Origin: an uncultured Ruminococcus sp.
GTDB lineage: Bacteria > Bacillota > Clostridia > Oscillospirales > Ruminococcaceae
DNA length: 46,719 bases
NCBI GenBank assembly: GCA_902787365.1
Contig: CADAGC010000021.1
Span: 1 to 46,719, forward strand
Direction of reading: 5' to 3'
Every line of letters starts with the position of its first letter. Position 1 is the stretch's first letter. A program made the position numbers and the translations under genes. Below the pieces are notes generated by a model. It ran no database searches. It worked only from the letters and a program-made list of their open reading frames with translations, and was not told where the DNA came from. Positions 7,195-15,640 of this stretch are shown here, one piece after another.

Positions 7195-8666
7195 TTTAAG
7201 GTCACAGCCACTACCGAGCAGGCGGGCAGGGTAAGCTTGAGCTTGCCGCCCTCGACTTTTACCTCATAAGGCTTTGCAGTTACCTGCTCTTGCTTGTTAA
7301 AGTCGTTGAAAGCGTGTACCTCGGCATTTATTATCTGCGCTTCTGCCTGCTTTGCATCAAAGCCTAAAATGTCTGTCTCTATCTCGTAGTCTTCATTAAG
7401 CGAGCAGTTTGAAAGGGTCACGGTCATCACATTATCCTTGACCGATACGCTCTGAGAAACCGCAGGCACATTGTAGCTGCTTATCTTCTCGTTTTCGATG
7501 TGGCTGTAGACAAGCTCACCCTCCTGATGCCCCTTGAACAGCTTGAATACGTAGAATGTGGGCGTCTTGACAAGCGCCTCGCCCTCGGTGAGTATCACCG
7601 ATTGCAGTACGTTCACCGCCTGCGCTATGTTTGCCATTTTAACACGCCCCGAGTGAGCGTTGAATGTGTTTAAGGATATCGCCGCAGTTATTGCATCTCT
7701 CATGGCGTTCTGCTGGAAGAGGAAGCCCGGGTTCGTGCCGTCCTCAACATCAAACCAGTTGCCCCACTCGTCAACGATGAGCGCCACCTCGCAATCAGGG
7801 TCATAGCGGTTCATTACTTCTGTGTGGCGTGTCAGCAGCTCGTCTGTGAAGTAAACAGTACCGAGCAGCCTGTAGTATTCGTCCTCGTCAAACTCTGTGG
7901 CCTTGCCCTTGTTGTTCCAGTCGGGGATAGAGTAGAAATGCAGAGCTAATCCCTTTGCCTGCCACTGATACTGGCTTTTGAGGTTTTTCATCATCACCTC
8001 TGTCCAGTTGTAGTCAGATGAGTTCGGGCCGCAGGCTATGGGGTAAAGCTCGTTGCCGCTGTGGTTTTTGCAAAAGCTGCGAAACTGCTTGTAGAGCGAT
8101 ACGTAGTATTCGGGCGTCATGTTGCCGCCGCAGCCCCAGTTCTCGTTTCCTATGCCTAAGTATTTTAATTTCCATGCCTTTTCACGGCCGTTTTTGCGCC
8201 GCTCGTCTGCCATGGGGCATATGCTGTCAGAGGTCATGTATTCTACCCACTTTGACAGCTCCTCGACTGTGCCGCTGCCTACGTTGCCTGCGATGTAAGG
8301 CTCGCACCCTACCTGCTCGCATAAGTCAAAGAACTCGTGTGTGCCGAAGCTGTTATCTTCAGTCACGCCGCCCCAGTTGGTGTTTATCATCTTCGGGCGC
8401 TGTGACTTTTCGCCTATGCCGTCACGCCAGTGGTATTCATCAGCAAAGCACCCGCCCGGCCAGCGCAGCACGGGCATACCTATCTCCTTGAAAGCTTCTA
8501 CTATGTCGTTTCTGATACCCCTTGTGTTGGGTATATCGCTGTCCTCGCCCACGTAGATGCCGTTGTATATACACCTGCCTAAGTGCTCGGTAAAGTTGCC
8601 GTATATCTCACGGTTTATGTGTGATATCTTATCTCTTGCGTTTATAGTCATCTTAAGTTTTTTCAT
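7191..8666 (-). CDS. abfA: Alpha-L-arabinofuranosidase, GH51
   Basis: Removes terminal alpha-L-arabinofuranosyl groups from arabinoxylan or arabinan oligosaccharides. 491 residues, the usual GH51 length, with no signal peptide, so cytoplasmic. The (beta/alpha)8 domain begins with INREIYGNFTEHLGRCIY and MPVLRWPGGCFADEYHW. The acid/base Glu is E175 in GIGNENWGCGG and the nucleophile E300 in LIVDEWGNWFD. A C-terminal beta domain ends in KLTLPACSVVAVTLK. The start at 8666 has an AGGAGG-type site and a good promoter 34 nt upstream. The small Cys-rich gene overlaps its stop. It would act after secreted enzymes and oligosaccharide uptake. Confidence 0.93.
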   Translation of the reverse strand: MKKLKMTINARDKISHINREIYGNFTEHLGRCIYNGIYVGEDSDIPNTRGIRNDIVEAFKEIGMPVLRWPGGCFADEYHWRDGIGEKSQRPKMINTNWGGVTEDNSFGTHEFFDLCEQVGCEPYIAGNVGSGTVEELSKWVEYMTSDSICPMADERRKNGREKAWKLKYLGIGNENWGCGGNMTPEYYVSLYKQFRSFCKNHSGNELYPIACGPNSSDYNWTEVMMKNLKSQYQWQAKGLALHFYSIPDWNNKGKATEFDEDEYYRLLGTVYFTDELLTRHTEVMNRYDPDCEVALIVDEWGNWFDVEDGTNPGFLFQQNAMRDAITAAISLNTFNAHSGRVKMANIAQAVNVLQSVILTEGEALVKTPTFYVFKLFKGHQEGELVYSHIENEKISSYNVPAVSQSVSVKDNVMTVTLSNCSLNEDYEIETDILGFDAKQAEAQIINAEVHAFNDFNKQEQVTAKPYEVKVEGGKLKLTLPACSVVAVTLK

Positions 8667-8699
8667 AGCCGAAGCCCTCCTGTTTTATATGTTATGTTG

Positions 8700-8728
8700 A
8701 TTATACCATATTTAATAAAAAATAGCAA
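8700..8728 (-). promoter_or_regulatory. Promoter of the GH51 unit
   Basis: On the minus strand: TTGCTA (8728-8723), 17-nt spacer, TATAAT (8705-8700) with an upstream TGG. An imperfect ACGT-centred palindrome (AATACGTTTT, 8728-8737) touches the -35 box and could be an operator; that is speculative. Confidence 0.65.
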
Positions 8729-8899
8729 TACGTTTTTGTGAGAATCTGCTCTGTGCAGCTGTTGGATAATTCGTACATTTGTTGCATATCACTATATCGA
8801 ATATTTGTTCCCTTTGCCGATTGAAAAACCGCAGAAAATGTGTTACCTTATAGATAGGGGGAGCAGAGTGCTCGGCCGCACGGGAGGATAAATCGGGGG

Positions 8900-8937
8900 A
8901 CCGCCGACACTCAAAGAGTGGCGGTGGTGGAGGGGTT
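8900..8937 (+). repeat. Dispersed hairpin repeat, copy 1
   Basis: Imperfect hairpin (CCGCC and CACTC arms against GAGTG and GCGG) followed by tggtggaggggtt. The 22 nt at 8916-8937 match 20531-20552 at 20 positions. It lies in the 322-nt gap between the GH51 gene and the gene at 8989. The rest of that gap holds the GH51 promoter and AT-rich sequence with nothing else I can name. Confidence 0.6.
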
Positions 8938-8988
8938 CCCCACGATACTCAACCACACACCAACTACCAACCCGAAAGGAGAAACAAT

Positions 8989-9468
8989 ATGAACATATAC
9001 CTTGATAAAGATTTCTACGCAAAGCCCGATACCGAGCTGCTCGGCTATGTGGGCGAACTCAATACCCGAATTGTCGATATAACAGGCCTTAATGTCATAA
9101 ACGCCGACAGCTATTATTTTATCATCGAGTATGATGACGAGGTGAAGATAGAGATACCGATAATAAATTCCTACTTTACCGTTACTTCGGCTATGCTCAG
9201 GGCGGCTGGCAAGGTCAACTGCCAGATAGTCGCAAAGTCCTACTACAGCGGCAGCGAGGAGTGCAGGCTTGTGATGAAGAGCAATATCTTCACCCTTGTC
9301 ATAAAGCCCAGTATTAGCGGCAATATCCAGCCGCTGCCTGATAATGAATCCCTGCTCGGCGGTATCAGACAGGCAGTTGACGGGGTCGATATCCCCTCGC
9401 CAAAGGCATCAAGAATAATAACCGATGTGATAGCCGATGCTTTGGAAAAGGATATAGCGGCTACTTAG
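8989..9468 (+). CDS. Hypothetical protein with faint phage-baseplate resemblance
   Basis: 159 residues with an excellent ribosome site (GAAAGGAG, then AACAAT and ATG). The beta-rich N-terminal 105 residues (LLGYVGELNTRIVDITGL; YYFIIEYDDEVKIEIPI; SAMLRAAGKVNCQIV) recall the first domain of prophage baseplate-upper/tail proteins, with a helical tail after a Pro-rich linker. There is no signal peptide and no neighbouring phage gene, so it would be an orphan if that is right. It stands alone between a minus-strand operon and the next promoter. The family call is weak; an unrelated conserved hypothetical is equally possible. Confidence 0.7.
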   Translation: MNIYLDKDFYAKPDTELLGYVGELNTRIVDITGLNVINADSYYFIIEYDDEVKIEIPIINSYFTVTSAMLRAAGKVNCQIVAKSYYSGSEECRLVMKSNIFTLVIKPSISGNIQPLPDNESLLGGIRQAVDGVDIPSPKASRIITDVIADALEKDIAAT

Positions 9469-9581
9469 GCGGCTATGTGAATATATTTATATATTTGATT
9501 TTTAACTCGCCTATATTGCACAAAAAGAAATAGCCCTCTTTGTTAAAATAGTAGAACTCTGTTTGCTTTGCCGCCTTTCCT

Positions 9582-9610
9582 TTGACGAGGTCGGAGATTT
9601 GTGGTATAAT
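9582..9610 (+). promoter_or_regulatory. Promoter of the first GH5 gene
   Basis: TTGACG (9582-9587), 17-nt spacer, TATAAT (9605-9610). It gives a leader of about 110 nt before the ATG at 9728. Confidence 0.75.
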
Positions 9611-9623
9611 AAAGCTGTAAGCC

Positions 9624-9703
9624 GAGGCGGGGTCAGCCCCGCCTCAACATTATAAGGACAACACCACACGACTACCGCCTATCGGCTTTGTACGGTGTTG
9701 CCC
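9624..9703 (+). other. Structured 5' leader of the GH5 gene
   Basis: Two stem-loops follow the promoter. The first has perfect 9-bp arms GAGGCGGGG (9624-9632) and CCCCGCCTC (9637-9645) but no T run. The second closes with GGACAACACC (9656-9665) against GGTGTTGCCC (9694-9703), 9 of 10 paired, around a small CCG/CGG hairpin. The ribosome site follows within 15 nt, so the second could affect translation. No known riboswitch class is recognised. Confidence 0.5.
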
Positions 9704-9727
9704 AAAATAAGGAAAGGTGATGCAATT

Positions 9728-11758
9728 ATGAAGAGTATAAAAAAGCTTGTTGCCTCATTGTCGGCAGCGGTCATGGCATTGGGTGCAGCAGGCATTATGC
9801 CCGCAAGCGCAGAGGAGAAATTCCCCAATAAGTATGAGATAGTCAAGGCTATGGGCGCAGGCTGGAACCTTGGCAACTCCCTCGATGTTACCTCAACATC
9901 TCTTGATGCCGAGGAGTACTGGGGCAACCCCAAGACTACAAAGGAAATGATAGACTTCGTTCGTGACCAGGGCTTCTCAACTGTCAGAATACCTGTTACC
10001 TGGGGCTATCATATGGATGAAAACCACCGTATCGACCCCCAGTATATGGCAAGGGTCAAGGAGGTTGTTGACTACGCTTATGAAGACGGGCTGTATGTTA
10101 TAATCAATATCCACCACGATAACGACATACCCAAGAAAGACAAAGATAAACAGGCCAGACAAGATAACTATTTCTACCCCGATAACGACCATAAGTCGAT
10201 ATCCAAGACATTCGTTACCAGCGTGTGGAGCCAGGTGAGTGCAGAGTTCAAGGACTATGACGAGCACCTTATCTTTGAGACGCTCAACGAACCCAGACTT
10301 ATCGGCGACACCAACGAGTGGTGGTTCAACGCTTCAAGCCCTCAGGCAAAGGTCAAGACTGCTATAAGCATAATCAATGACTTAAACCAGACGGCAGTTG
10401 ATACTATCAGAGCATCGGGCGGCAATAACGCTAAGAGACTTATCATGTGCCCCGGCTATGATGCATCACTTGACGGCGCTACCACATCTTACTATAAGCT
10501 GCCGACCGATAAGGCAGATATGGTGGCAGTTTCCGTTCACGCATATTCGCCATATAGCTTCGCTATGGATAAGGACGGCACCAGGGTCTATGACGAGTCT
10601 ACCCAGAGAGAGCTTAAGAGCATATTCAAGACCATAAAGAGCAAGCTTATCGACAACGGCCAGGCTGTTGTAATAGGCGAGTTTGGCGCTACCAATAAGG
10701 AGAACTCTGCCGAGCGTGCAAAGTGGGCGCAGGATTTCACAAACCTTGCCGCAGAAATGGGTGCTTCATACTGCCTGTGGGATAATAACGCATTCATCAC
10801 AGCGTGGGACAGCGCTTATAACGAGAAGTTCGGCCTTATCAAACGCACAGAGCTTAAAGTTGATGACCAGACCTATCTTAACGGTCTTTTAAAGGCTCAG
10901 AAGAACGGCGCTACACATACCTTTGATGAGGGCGTTGTAACAAAGGCCGCTACTCTGACAAGCGCAGGCGTAAAGACCTATACCTGCCTCGGCTGCGGCG
11001 AGACAAAGACTGAGACTATACCCAAACTCGTTGATATCTCAAAGCTCACAGTTAAGCTTGAAAGCACAAGTATGCCTTACACAGGCTCGGCTGTTAAGCC
11101 CAAGGTAACTGTCAAAAACGGCAGCAAGGCACTTGTTTCGGGCACAGACTTTGCAGTTGCAAGCTATAAGAACAACACAGCTGTAGGTACTGCTACAGTA
11201 GTTGTAAAGGGCAGGGGAGCCTACGGCGGCGAAAAGACCCTGACTTTCAAGATAGTTAAGGCAAATGTCAAGAATGCCGAGATAACAGGCATCAAGAACA
11301 AGTACTACACAGGCAAGGCTGTAAAGCAGTCGATAGTTGTTAAGTCAAGCGGCAAGACCTTAAAGGAAGGCACCGACTACACGCTTACCTACAAGAGCAA
11401 CAAGGCTATCGGCAAGGCAACTGTCACCATAAAGGGCAAGGGCAACTACACGGGCACAGTCACAAAGGCATTCAAGATCTGCCCCAAGAAGACCACCCTC
11501 AAGACAGCTACAAGCCCCAAGAAGGGCGCAATAAAGGTGACATACACCAAGCAGTCAAACATCACAGGCTATCAGGTAACATACGCTAACAACAGCGCTT
11601 TCAAAAACGCTGCAAGCAAGAATTCCGGCAAGCTTACAAAGACCGTGACAGGCTTAAAGAAGGGCACATACTATGTAAAGGTGCGCACTTATAAGACGGT
11701 CAAGGGCGTTAAGTACTACAGCGGCTATTCGGCAGTTAAGAAGGTTGTTGTTAAGTAA
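9728..11758 (+). CDS. Secreted GH5 glycanase (GH5_4-like) with MBG/Fn3-type C-terminal repeats
   Basis: Endo-acting beta-glycanase (cellulase, xyloglucanase or mannanase) secreted from the cell. Signal peptide residues 1 to about 28 (PASA cleavage). Catalytic domain about 33-385 opens with MGAGWNLGNSLD, a GH5_4-style start; acid/base E188 in FETLNEPR and nucleophile E318 in VVIGEFGATN. Then comes a CLGCGETKTETIPK linker module, two related beta domains (about 440-595: SMPYTGSAVKPKVTVKNG and KYYTGKAVKQSIVVKSSG) and an Fn3-like end with Lys-rich strands. There is no dockerin, unlike its paralogue at 17456, so it may bind the surface or substrate through the repeats. Start chosen at ATG 9728 with GGAAAGGTGA upstream; an in-frame GTG at 9695 lies inside the leader hairpin. 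676 residues. Confidence 0.92.
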   Translation: MKSIKKLVASLSAAVMALGAAGIMPASAEEKFPNKYEIVKAMGAGWNLGNSLDVTSTSLDAEEYWGNPKTTKEMIDFVRDQGFSTVRIPVTWGYHMDENHRIDPQYMARVKEVVDYAYEDGLYVIINIHHDNDIPKKDKDKQARQDNYFYPDNDHKSISKTFVTSVWSQVSAEFKDYDEHLIFETLNEPRLIGDTNEWWFNASSPQAKVKTAISIINDLNQTAVDTIRASGGNNAKRLIMCPGYDASLDGATTSYYKLPTDKADMVAVSVHAYSPYSFAMDKDGTRVYDESTQRELKSIFKTIKSKLIDNGQAVVIGEFGATNKENSAERAKWAQDFTNLAAEMGASYCLWDNNAFITAWDSAYNEKFGLIKRTELKVDDQTYLNGLLKAQKNGATHTFDEGVVTKAATLTSAGVKTYTCLGCGETKTETIPKLVDISKLTVKLESTSMPYTGSAVKPKVTVKNGSKALVSGTDFAVASYKNNTAVGTATVVVKGRGAYGGEKTLTFKIVKANVKNAEITGIKNKYYTGKAVKQSIVVKSSGKTLKEGTDYTLTYKSNKAIGKATVTIKGKGNYTGTVTKAFKICPKKTTLKTATSPKKGAIKVTYTKQSNITGYQVTYANNSAFKNAASKNSGKLTKTVTGLKKGTYYVKVRTYKTVKGVKYYSGYSAVKKVVVK

Positions 11759-11799
11759 AAAGCTGAGATAATGGCCACAAAAACAGAATAATAACACTC

Positions 11800-11835
11800 T
11801 GCCCCCAATGCTTTCAGGCATTAGGGGGCATTTTT
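11800..11835 (+). terminator. Terminator of the GH5 gene
   Basis: TGCCCCCAATGC (11800-11811), TTTCAG loop, GCATTAGGGGGCA (11818-11830), then TTTTT. A textbook intrinsic terminator. Confidence 0.9.
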
Positions 11836-11932
11836 GTTATCCATTATTCACTCTTTCTGCCCAAAACCCGCCCTCACAGCACCGAGTTTTTGTAAATCTT
11901 TACAGAATAAATAGAAAATCCCCTGCTCACGC

Positions 11933-11961
11933 TTGAAAAATGCGGAAAATGGGAGTATAAT
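11933..11961 (+). promoter_or_regulatory. Promoter of the LtaS-like gene
   Basis: TTGAAA (11933-11938), 17-nt spacer, TATAAT (11956-11961), about 40 nt before the ATG at 12002. Confidence 0.75.
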
Positions 11962-12001
11962 TAAAATGTTAAACTATGTGCAAAATCAAAGGAGGATATA
12001 A

Positions 12002-14140
12002 ATGGAAGAGAATAAAGATATAACATCTGTTATACCCGACACCCCTGCCGAGATACCCTCGCCCGATGAGGGAGCAGAGGCAGTTTCGCAGGCGGTGCAG
12101 GAGACAGAGAAAAAATGGTATGAAAAGCTTAGCCTTATGTCACCGATGCTTTTCTTTATACTTGCAGGGGCAACTGTAGTGTTCCTTCTGGGGGCGGCAG
12201 GCTTTGCTGACTATGCCAAGGCAAACGGCGGCAAGCTCGATTATGCGGCAGTTCTCTGCGGCGTGGCTGCGGCGTTGGCTGTGGCAGGCATTACGTTTGT
12301 ATGTATCAAAAAGGGCAGACCCAAGGTCAACCGCTATGTGTTCGCAGGGCTTCTGGCGATAAATTTCTACTGCGTCAACGAGTTCTGCCTGTATATACTG
12401 CCAAACGACCTCGCAAACGAGGGCGCTAATCTGCGGCGAATAATCAAGCCCTATATCCCGAATATCTTAGTCGGCGTGTTTATGTATTTTATCTTCTTCT
12501 TTATTGCTGTTGCATTTGTGAAGAATAAGATAGTTACACGCATACTGCTCACCCTGTTCTCGGGCTTCTTTGCATTCTATGCGATACTTCAGTACTATAT
12601 TATACAGTTCCGTGGCGGCCCCATACGCTTTTCAGACCTTGCAAACATCACAAGTGCGGGCGAGATAAGCGACGAGTATCATTTCTCCTTCTCGTATATA
12701 GTAGCCTTTGCGGTGCTCGATACGCTGGGCGTTCTGGCGGCGATATGGCTGCTTGACTTAAGCGAGATGAAAAAGCCCCTTAAGGCACGCTCTATAGGCC
12801 TCGGCTCGCTTGCCGCTATGTGCGTGGGCTTCTACTTCGCAGCCGAGGGCGTTTACAGCTATGATATCAATAACAGGATAATGCTTTTGAACTTCTCGAT
12901 GGGCGAGGATATCGACACCTATCAGGACACGGGCGGCCTGTTGACATTCTACTATGACGGCCTTAAAAACCGTGTCATAGTGCCCGACGGCTACAGCGCC
13001 GACGAAGCAAGAGAGCGCCTTGCAAAATACGCCCCCGATGATATGACGGCCACACGCAAGCCTACTATAATAGCAATACTCAATGAATCGTTCGCAGACT
13101 TTGAGCATCTGGGCGATATTGATGTTAATATGGATTATATGCCGAACTACCGTGCGCTTAAGGAAAACTGCATCAAGGGCTATGTTACCGTTTCGCCCTA
13201 CGGCGGCTATTCCTGCAACTCGGAGTATGAGTTCTTAACGGGCAGCTCAATGTTCTTCCTGCCCTCAGGCTCGGCAACATATACGCAGTTTATGGACACC
13301 GACCAGCAGAGTATGGTAAGCCACTTAAATGCTTTAGGCTATGAGACTGTAGCCCTTACCTGCTGCCGCAGAGGTCTTTGGAAGATAGAGAACGCTTACA
13401 CACGCTTTGGCTTTGACAAGGCTTACTATAAGGATAATGTAGGGCTTTCAAACATTCAGTATATAAACGGCTGTATCTCCGATGACACGGTATACAGGCG
13501 CATAGAAAAGGAGTTTGAGAACAAGCCCAAGGACGAGAGTATGTTTGTGTGGGTAACAACCATGCAGAACCACGCCCCCTACAACTCCGAGGAAGAGAGC
13601 GACAGAGAGCCGATAACCCTTAACAAGCCCGAGAATATGCAGGCGCAGATATATCTTAACTCTATCTACGAGGCTGACAAGGCTATGGGCGAGCTGCTCG
13701 ATTACTTTAAGAAGGTTGACGAGGACGTTGTAATAGTATTCTTCGGCGACCACTACCCCCACATAGGCGGCTTCTATGACGAAATGTTGGGCGAGAACTT
13801 AAACGACCTGCCGATAGAGGAGTTCTGCCGTTCGCACCAGACGCCTTACTTCATCTGGGCAAACTACGATATAGAGAGCAAAGAGGACAGCAACATAAGC
13901 CTCAACTACATAGGCAACGAGCTTATGGACGTTTGCGGGCTGCCCAAGAGCTCATATATGAACTTCCTTGAGGAGCAGAGAGAGAACCTGCCGATAATCA
14001 CATCATTCGGCTATGTTGACGGCGACGGCAACTGGCACAAAAAGACCGACTCGGCCGACGACGACACCGAGGAGATGAAGAAATACCGTTATTTACAGTA
14101 TTACCGTATGTTTGATGAGAAGTCGAACAAGGCGAGCTGA
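12002..14140 (+). CDS. LtaS-like membrane phosphoglycerol transferase (sulfatase fold)
   Basis: Polytopic membrane enzyme that likely adds glycerol-phosphate groups to lipoteichoic acid or another surface glycan. An acidic cytoplasmic tail of about 45 residues precedes roughly six or seven membrane segments (about 48-66, 82-102, 112-131, 153-173, 180-200, 230-252, 264-282). The extracellular catalytic domain follows: metal ligand E362 (AILNESF), the nucleophile region GGYSCNSEYEFLTG with Ser404 where LtaS has Thr, TMQNHAPY, and the metal site GDHYPHIGG. 712 residues. CAAAGGAGG precedes the start. Ser can replace Thr in this superfamily, so activity is plausible. The exact donor and acceptor cannot be read from sequence. 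Confidence 0.85.
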   Translation: MEENKDITSVIPDTPAEIPSPDEGAEAVSQAVQETEKKWYEKLSLMSPMLFFILAGATVVFLLGAAGFADYAKANGGKLDYAAVLCGVAAALAVAGITFVCIKKGRPKVNRYVFAGLLAINFYCVNEFCLYILPNDLANEGANLRRIIKPYIPNILVGVFMYFIFFFIAVAFVKNKIVTRILLTLFSGFFAFYAILQYYIIQFRGGPIRFSDLANITSAGEISDEYHFSFSYIVAFAVLDTLGVLAAIWLLDLSEMKKPLKARSIGLGSLAAMCVGFYFAAEGVYSYDINNRIMLLNFSMGEDIDTYQDTGGLLTFYYDGLKNRVIVPDGYSADEARERLAKYAPDDMTATRKPTIIAILNESFADFEHLGDIDVNMDYMPNYRALKENCIKGYVTVSPYGGYSCNSEYEFLTGSSMFFLPSGSATYTQFMDTDQQSMVSHLNALGYETVALTCCRRGLWKIENAYTRFGFDKAYYKDNVGLSNIQYINGCISDDTVYRRIEKEFENKPKDESMFVWVTTMQNHAPYNSEEESDREPITLNKPENMQAQIYLNSIYEADKAMGELLDYFKKVDEDVVIVFFGDHYPHIGGFYDEMLGENLNDLPIEEFCRSHQTPYFIWANYDIESKEDSNISLNYIGNELMDVCGLPKSSYMNFLEEQRENLPIITSFGYVDGDGNWHKKTDSADDDTEEMKKYRYLQYYRMFDEKSNKAS

Positions 14141-14142
14141 TA

Positions 14143-14200
14143 AATGCATAATTCATAATGCAGAATTAAGGTATCTTGATTTATCCGCAAGCGGATAAAT
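14143..14200 (+). repeat. AT-rich dispersed repeat with perfect hairpin
   Basis: Begins 3 nt after the LtaS-like stop with aatgcataattcataatg, like the ends of the elements at 25828 and 32248. It then holds perfect 10-bp arms ATTTATCCGC (14179-14188) and GCGGATAAAT (14191-14200). No matching right end was found here. It occupies part of the 332-nt gap before GH130, which also holds the terminator, operators and promoter listed next. Confidence 0.55.
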
Positions 14201-14251
14201 CGCAAGTTTCGCTGCGCAAAACATTGCCCTGCGGCGATGATATTGAAAATT

Positions 14252-14285
14252 TCCCCCGTTTTCGTAATGAAAGCGGGGGATTTTT
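14252..14285 (+). terminator. Terminator downstream of the LtaS-like gene
   Basis: TCCCCCG (14252-14258) pairs with CGGGGGA (14274-14280) around a loop that can extend pairing through TTT/AAA; TTTTT follows at 14281. Confidence 0.85.
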
Positions 14286-14321
14286 GTGGCCTATAATATG
14301 AACTTTTTGTTAAACTTTCAA

Positions 14322-14357
14322 AGTATACGTTTACATCATTTTTTAAAACGTTTTCAA
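14322..14357. promoter_or_regulatory. Two cre/LacI-type operators upstream of GH130
   Basis: Two ACGT-centred palindromes, AGTATACGTTTACA (14322-14335) and TTAAAACGTTTTCAA (14343-14357). Read on the minus strand, each matches 15 of 16 positions of the CcpA cre consensus WTGNNARCGNWWWCAW. Their CG centres are 21 bp apart, two helical turns, so two dimers would sit on the same face. They lie upstream of the -35 box at 14372, a position compatible with activation or looping. Confidence 0.55.
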
Positions 14358-14371
14358 GTAAGAGGGGGGGC

Positions 14372-14400
14372 TTGATTATTTTTTCAAAATATGTTTTAAT
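14372..14400 (+). promoter_or_regulatory. Promoter of GH130
   Basis: TTGATT (14372-14377), 17-nt spacer, TTTAAT (14395-14400); start predicted about 14407. Weaker than other promoters here, consistent with a regulated gene. Confidence 0.55.
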
Positions 14401-14472
14401 AGATTTGGAGATAATTCGTAGGGAATTTCTTACAAAAATAAAGTGATTAAAAATTTGAAAGGCGGAGTTAAA

Positions 14473-15471
14473 ATGAGCGTAAAAATTTTAAACGGCGAAT
14501 CGATCCCGAATATCCCGTGGCAGGACAAGCCCGCAGGCTGTAATGATGTTGTATGGAGATATGATGCTAACCCCATCATCAAGAGAGACCACTTAAAGAT
14601 GTCAAACTCTATCTTCAACAGCGCTGTTGTTACATTCAACGGCAAGTTCGCAGGCGTTTTCAGAGTTGATGACAAGCAGAGAAACATGGAGCTTCACGTA
14701 GGCTTCTCTGACGATGCTATCAACTGGAACATAAGCGAGGACAGAATAGTTTTCGAGCAGGCTGACAAGTCTACAGAAGATGTAAACTCCTGGGGCTACG
14801 GCTATGACCCGAGAGTTTGCTTCATAGAGGACAGATACTGGGTAACATGGTGCAACGCTTACGGCTGGAAGCCCACTATCGGTGTTGCTTACACATTTGA
14901 TTTCAAGAAGTTCTATCAGTGCGAGAATGCGTTCCTGCCCTTCAACAGAAACGGCGTTCTCTTCCCCAGAAAGATAAACGGCAAGTATGTTATGTTCTCC
15001 CGTCCTTCTGACTCGGGTCACACACCTTTCGGTGATATGTACCTCTCGCAGTCGCCTGATATGAAGTACTGGGGCGAGCACAGACACGTTATGGGACCCC
15101 TCAAGGGCTGGGAGTCCAAGAAGATAGGCGCAGGCCCGATCCCGATAGAGACAAGCGAGGGCTGGCTGTGCTTCTACCACGGCGTTCTCGAGAGCTGCAA
15201 CGGCTTTGTTTACAGCTTCTCCGCCTGCATACTCGACAAGGACGAGCCCTGGAAGGTTAAATACCGCTGCGCTGAGTACCTTATCAACCCCAGAGAGCTG
15301 TATGAGACAGTAGGCGACGTTCAGAACGTTACATTCCCCTGCGCTACTCTCTGCGATGCAGACACAGGCAGAATAGCTATCTACTACGGCTGTGCTGACA
15401 CCTGCGTAGGCCTTGCATTCACAACTGTTGACGAGGTTGTTGAGTACGTTAAGAGCCACTCCAGCGTTTGA
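14473..15471 (+). CDS. GH130 beta-mannoside phosphorylase
   Basis: GH130 enzymes split beta-1,4-mannosyl bonds with phosphate, giving mannose 1-phosphate; they finish the breakdown of mannan oligosaccharides in the cytoplasm. 332 residues, no signal peptide. Five-bladed propeller hallmarks: [26 protein letters not shown] with the conserved Asp112, [28 protein letters not shown] and the phosphate-site region [20 protein letters not shown]. It resembles the mannosyl-oligosaccharide branch more than the mannosyl-glucose branch, but the subfamily is not certain. Start at ATG 14473 after AAAGGCGGAG; an in-frame GTG 30 nt upstream lacks a site. It stands alone between two terminators, with its own operators. 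Confidence 0.9.
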   Translation: MSVKILNGESIPNIPWQDKPAGCNDVVWRYDANPIIKRDHLKMSNSIFNSAVVTFNGKFAGVFRVDDKQRNMELHVGFSDDAINWNISEDRIVFEQADKSTEDVNSWGYGYDPRVCFIEDRYWVTWCNAYGWKPTIGVAYTFDFKKFYQCENAFLPFNRNGVLFPRKINGKYVMFSRPSDSGHTPFGDMYLSQSPDMKYWGEHRHVMGPLKGWESKKIGAGPIPIETSEGWLCFYHGVLESCNGFVYSFSACILDKDEPWKVKYRCAEYLINPRELYETVGDVQNVTFPCATLCDADTGRIAIYYGCADTCVGLAFTTVDEVVEYVKSHSSV

Positions 15472-15490
15472 TAAAACAGAATAATCTTTT

Positions 15491-15529
15491 TCTCCCCTGT
15501 GGTCATCTGACTGCGGGGGAGAGTTTTTT
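15491..15529 (+). terminator. Terminator of GH130
   Basis: TCTCCCC (15491-15497) pairs with GGGGAGA (15516-15522) across an 18-nt loop; G then TTTTTT follows. Confidence 0.8.
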
Positions 15530-15572
15530 GCAAGTCAATAAGACAGCTCACGGTCAGATGTGCCCTCTCCCC

Positions 15573-15601
15573 TTGACAACCTCCTTATGTTATGGTATAA
15601 T
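15573..15601 (+). promoter_or_regulatory. Consensus promoter of thrS
   Basis: Perfect TTGACA (15573-15578), 17-nt spacer, perfect TATAAT (15596-15601) with a TGG before it. The leader is only about 33 nt, too short for a T-box. Confidence 0.9.
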
Positions 15602-15640
15602 ACAATGATGGACAGGTATTTTTGAATGGAGGATATAAAA

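Noticed and set aside
14602-15459. Minus-strand frame of 285 codons opposite GH130
   Set aside because: Shadow; GH130 motifs run through the plus strand over the same span.
15602-15640. T-box riboswitch ahead of thrS
   Set aside because: Leader is far too short and lacks the conserved T-box sequence.
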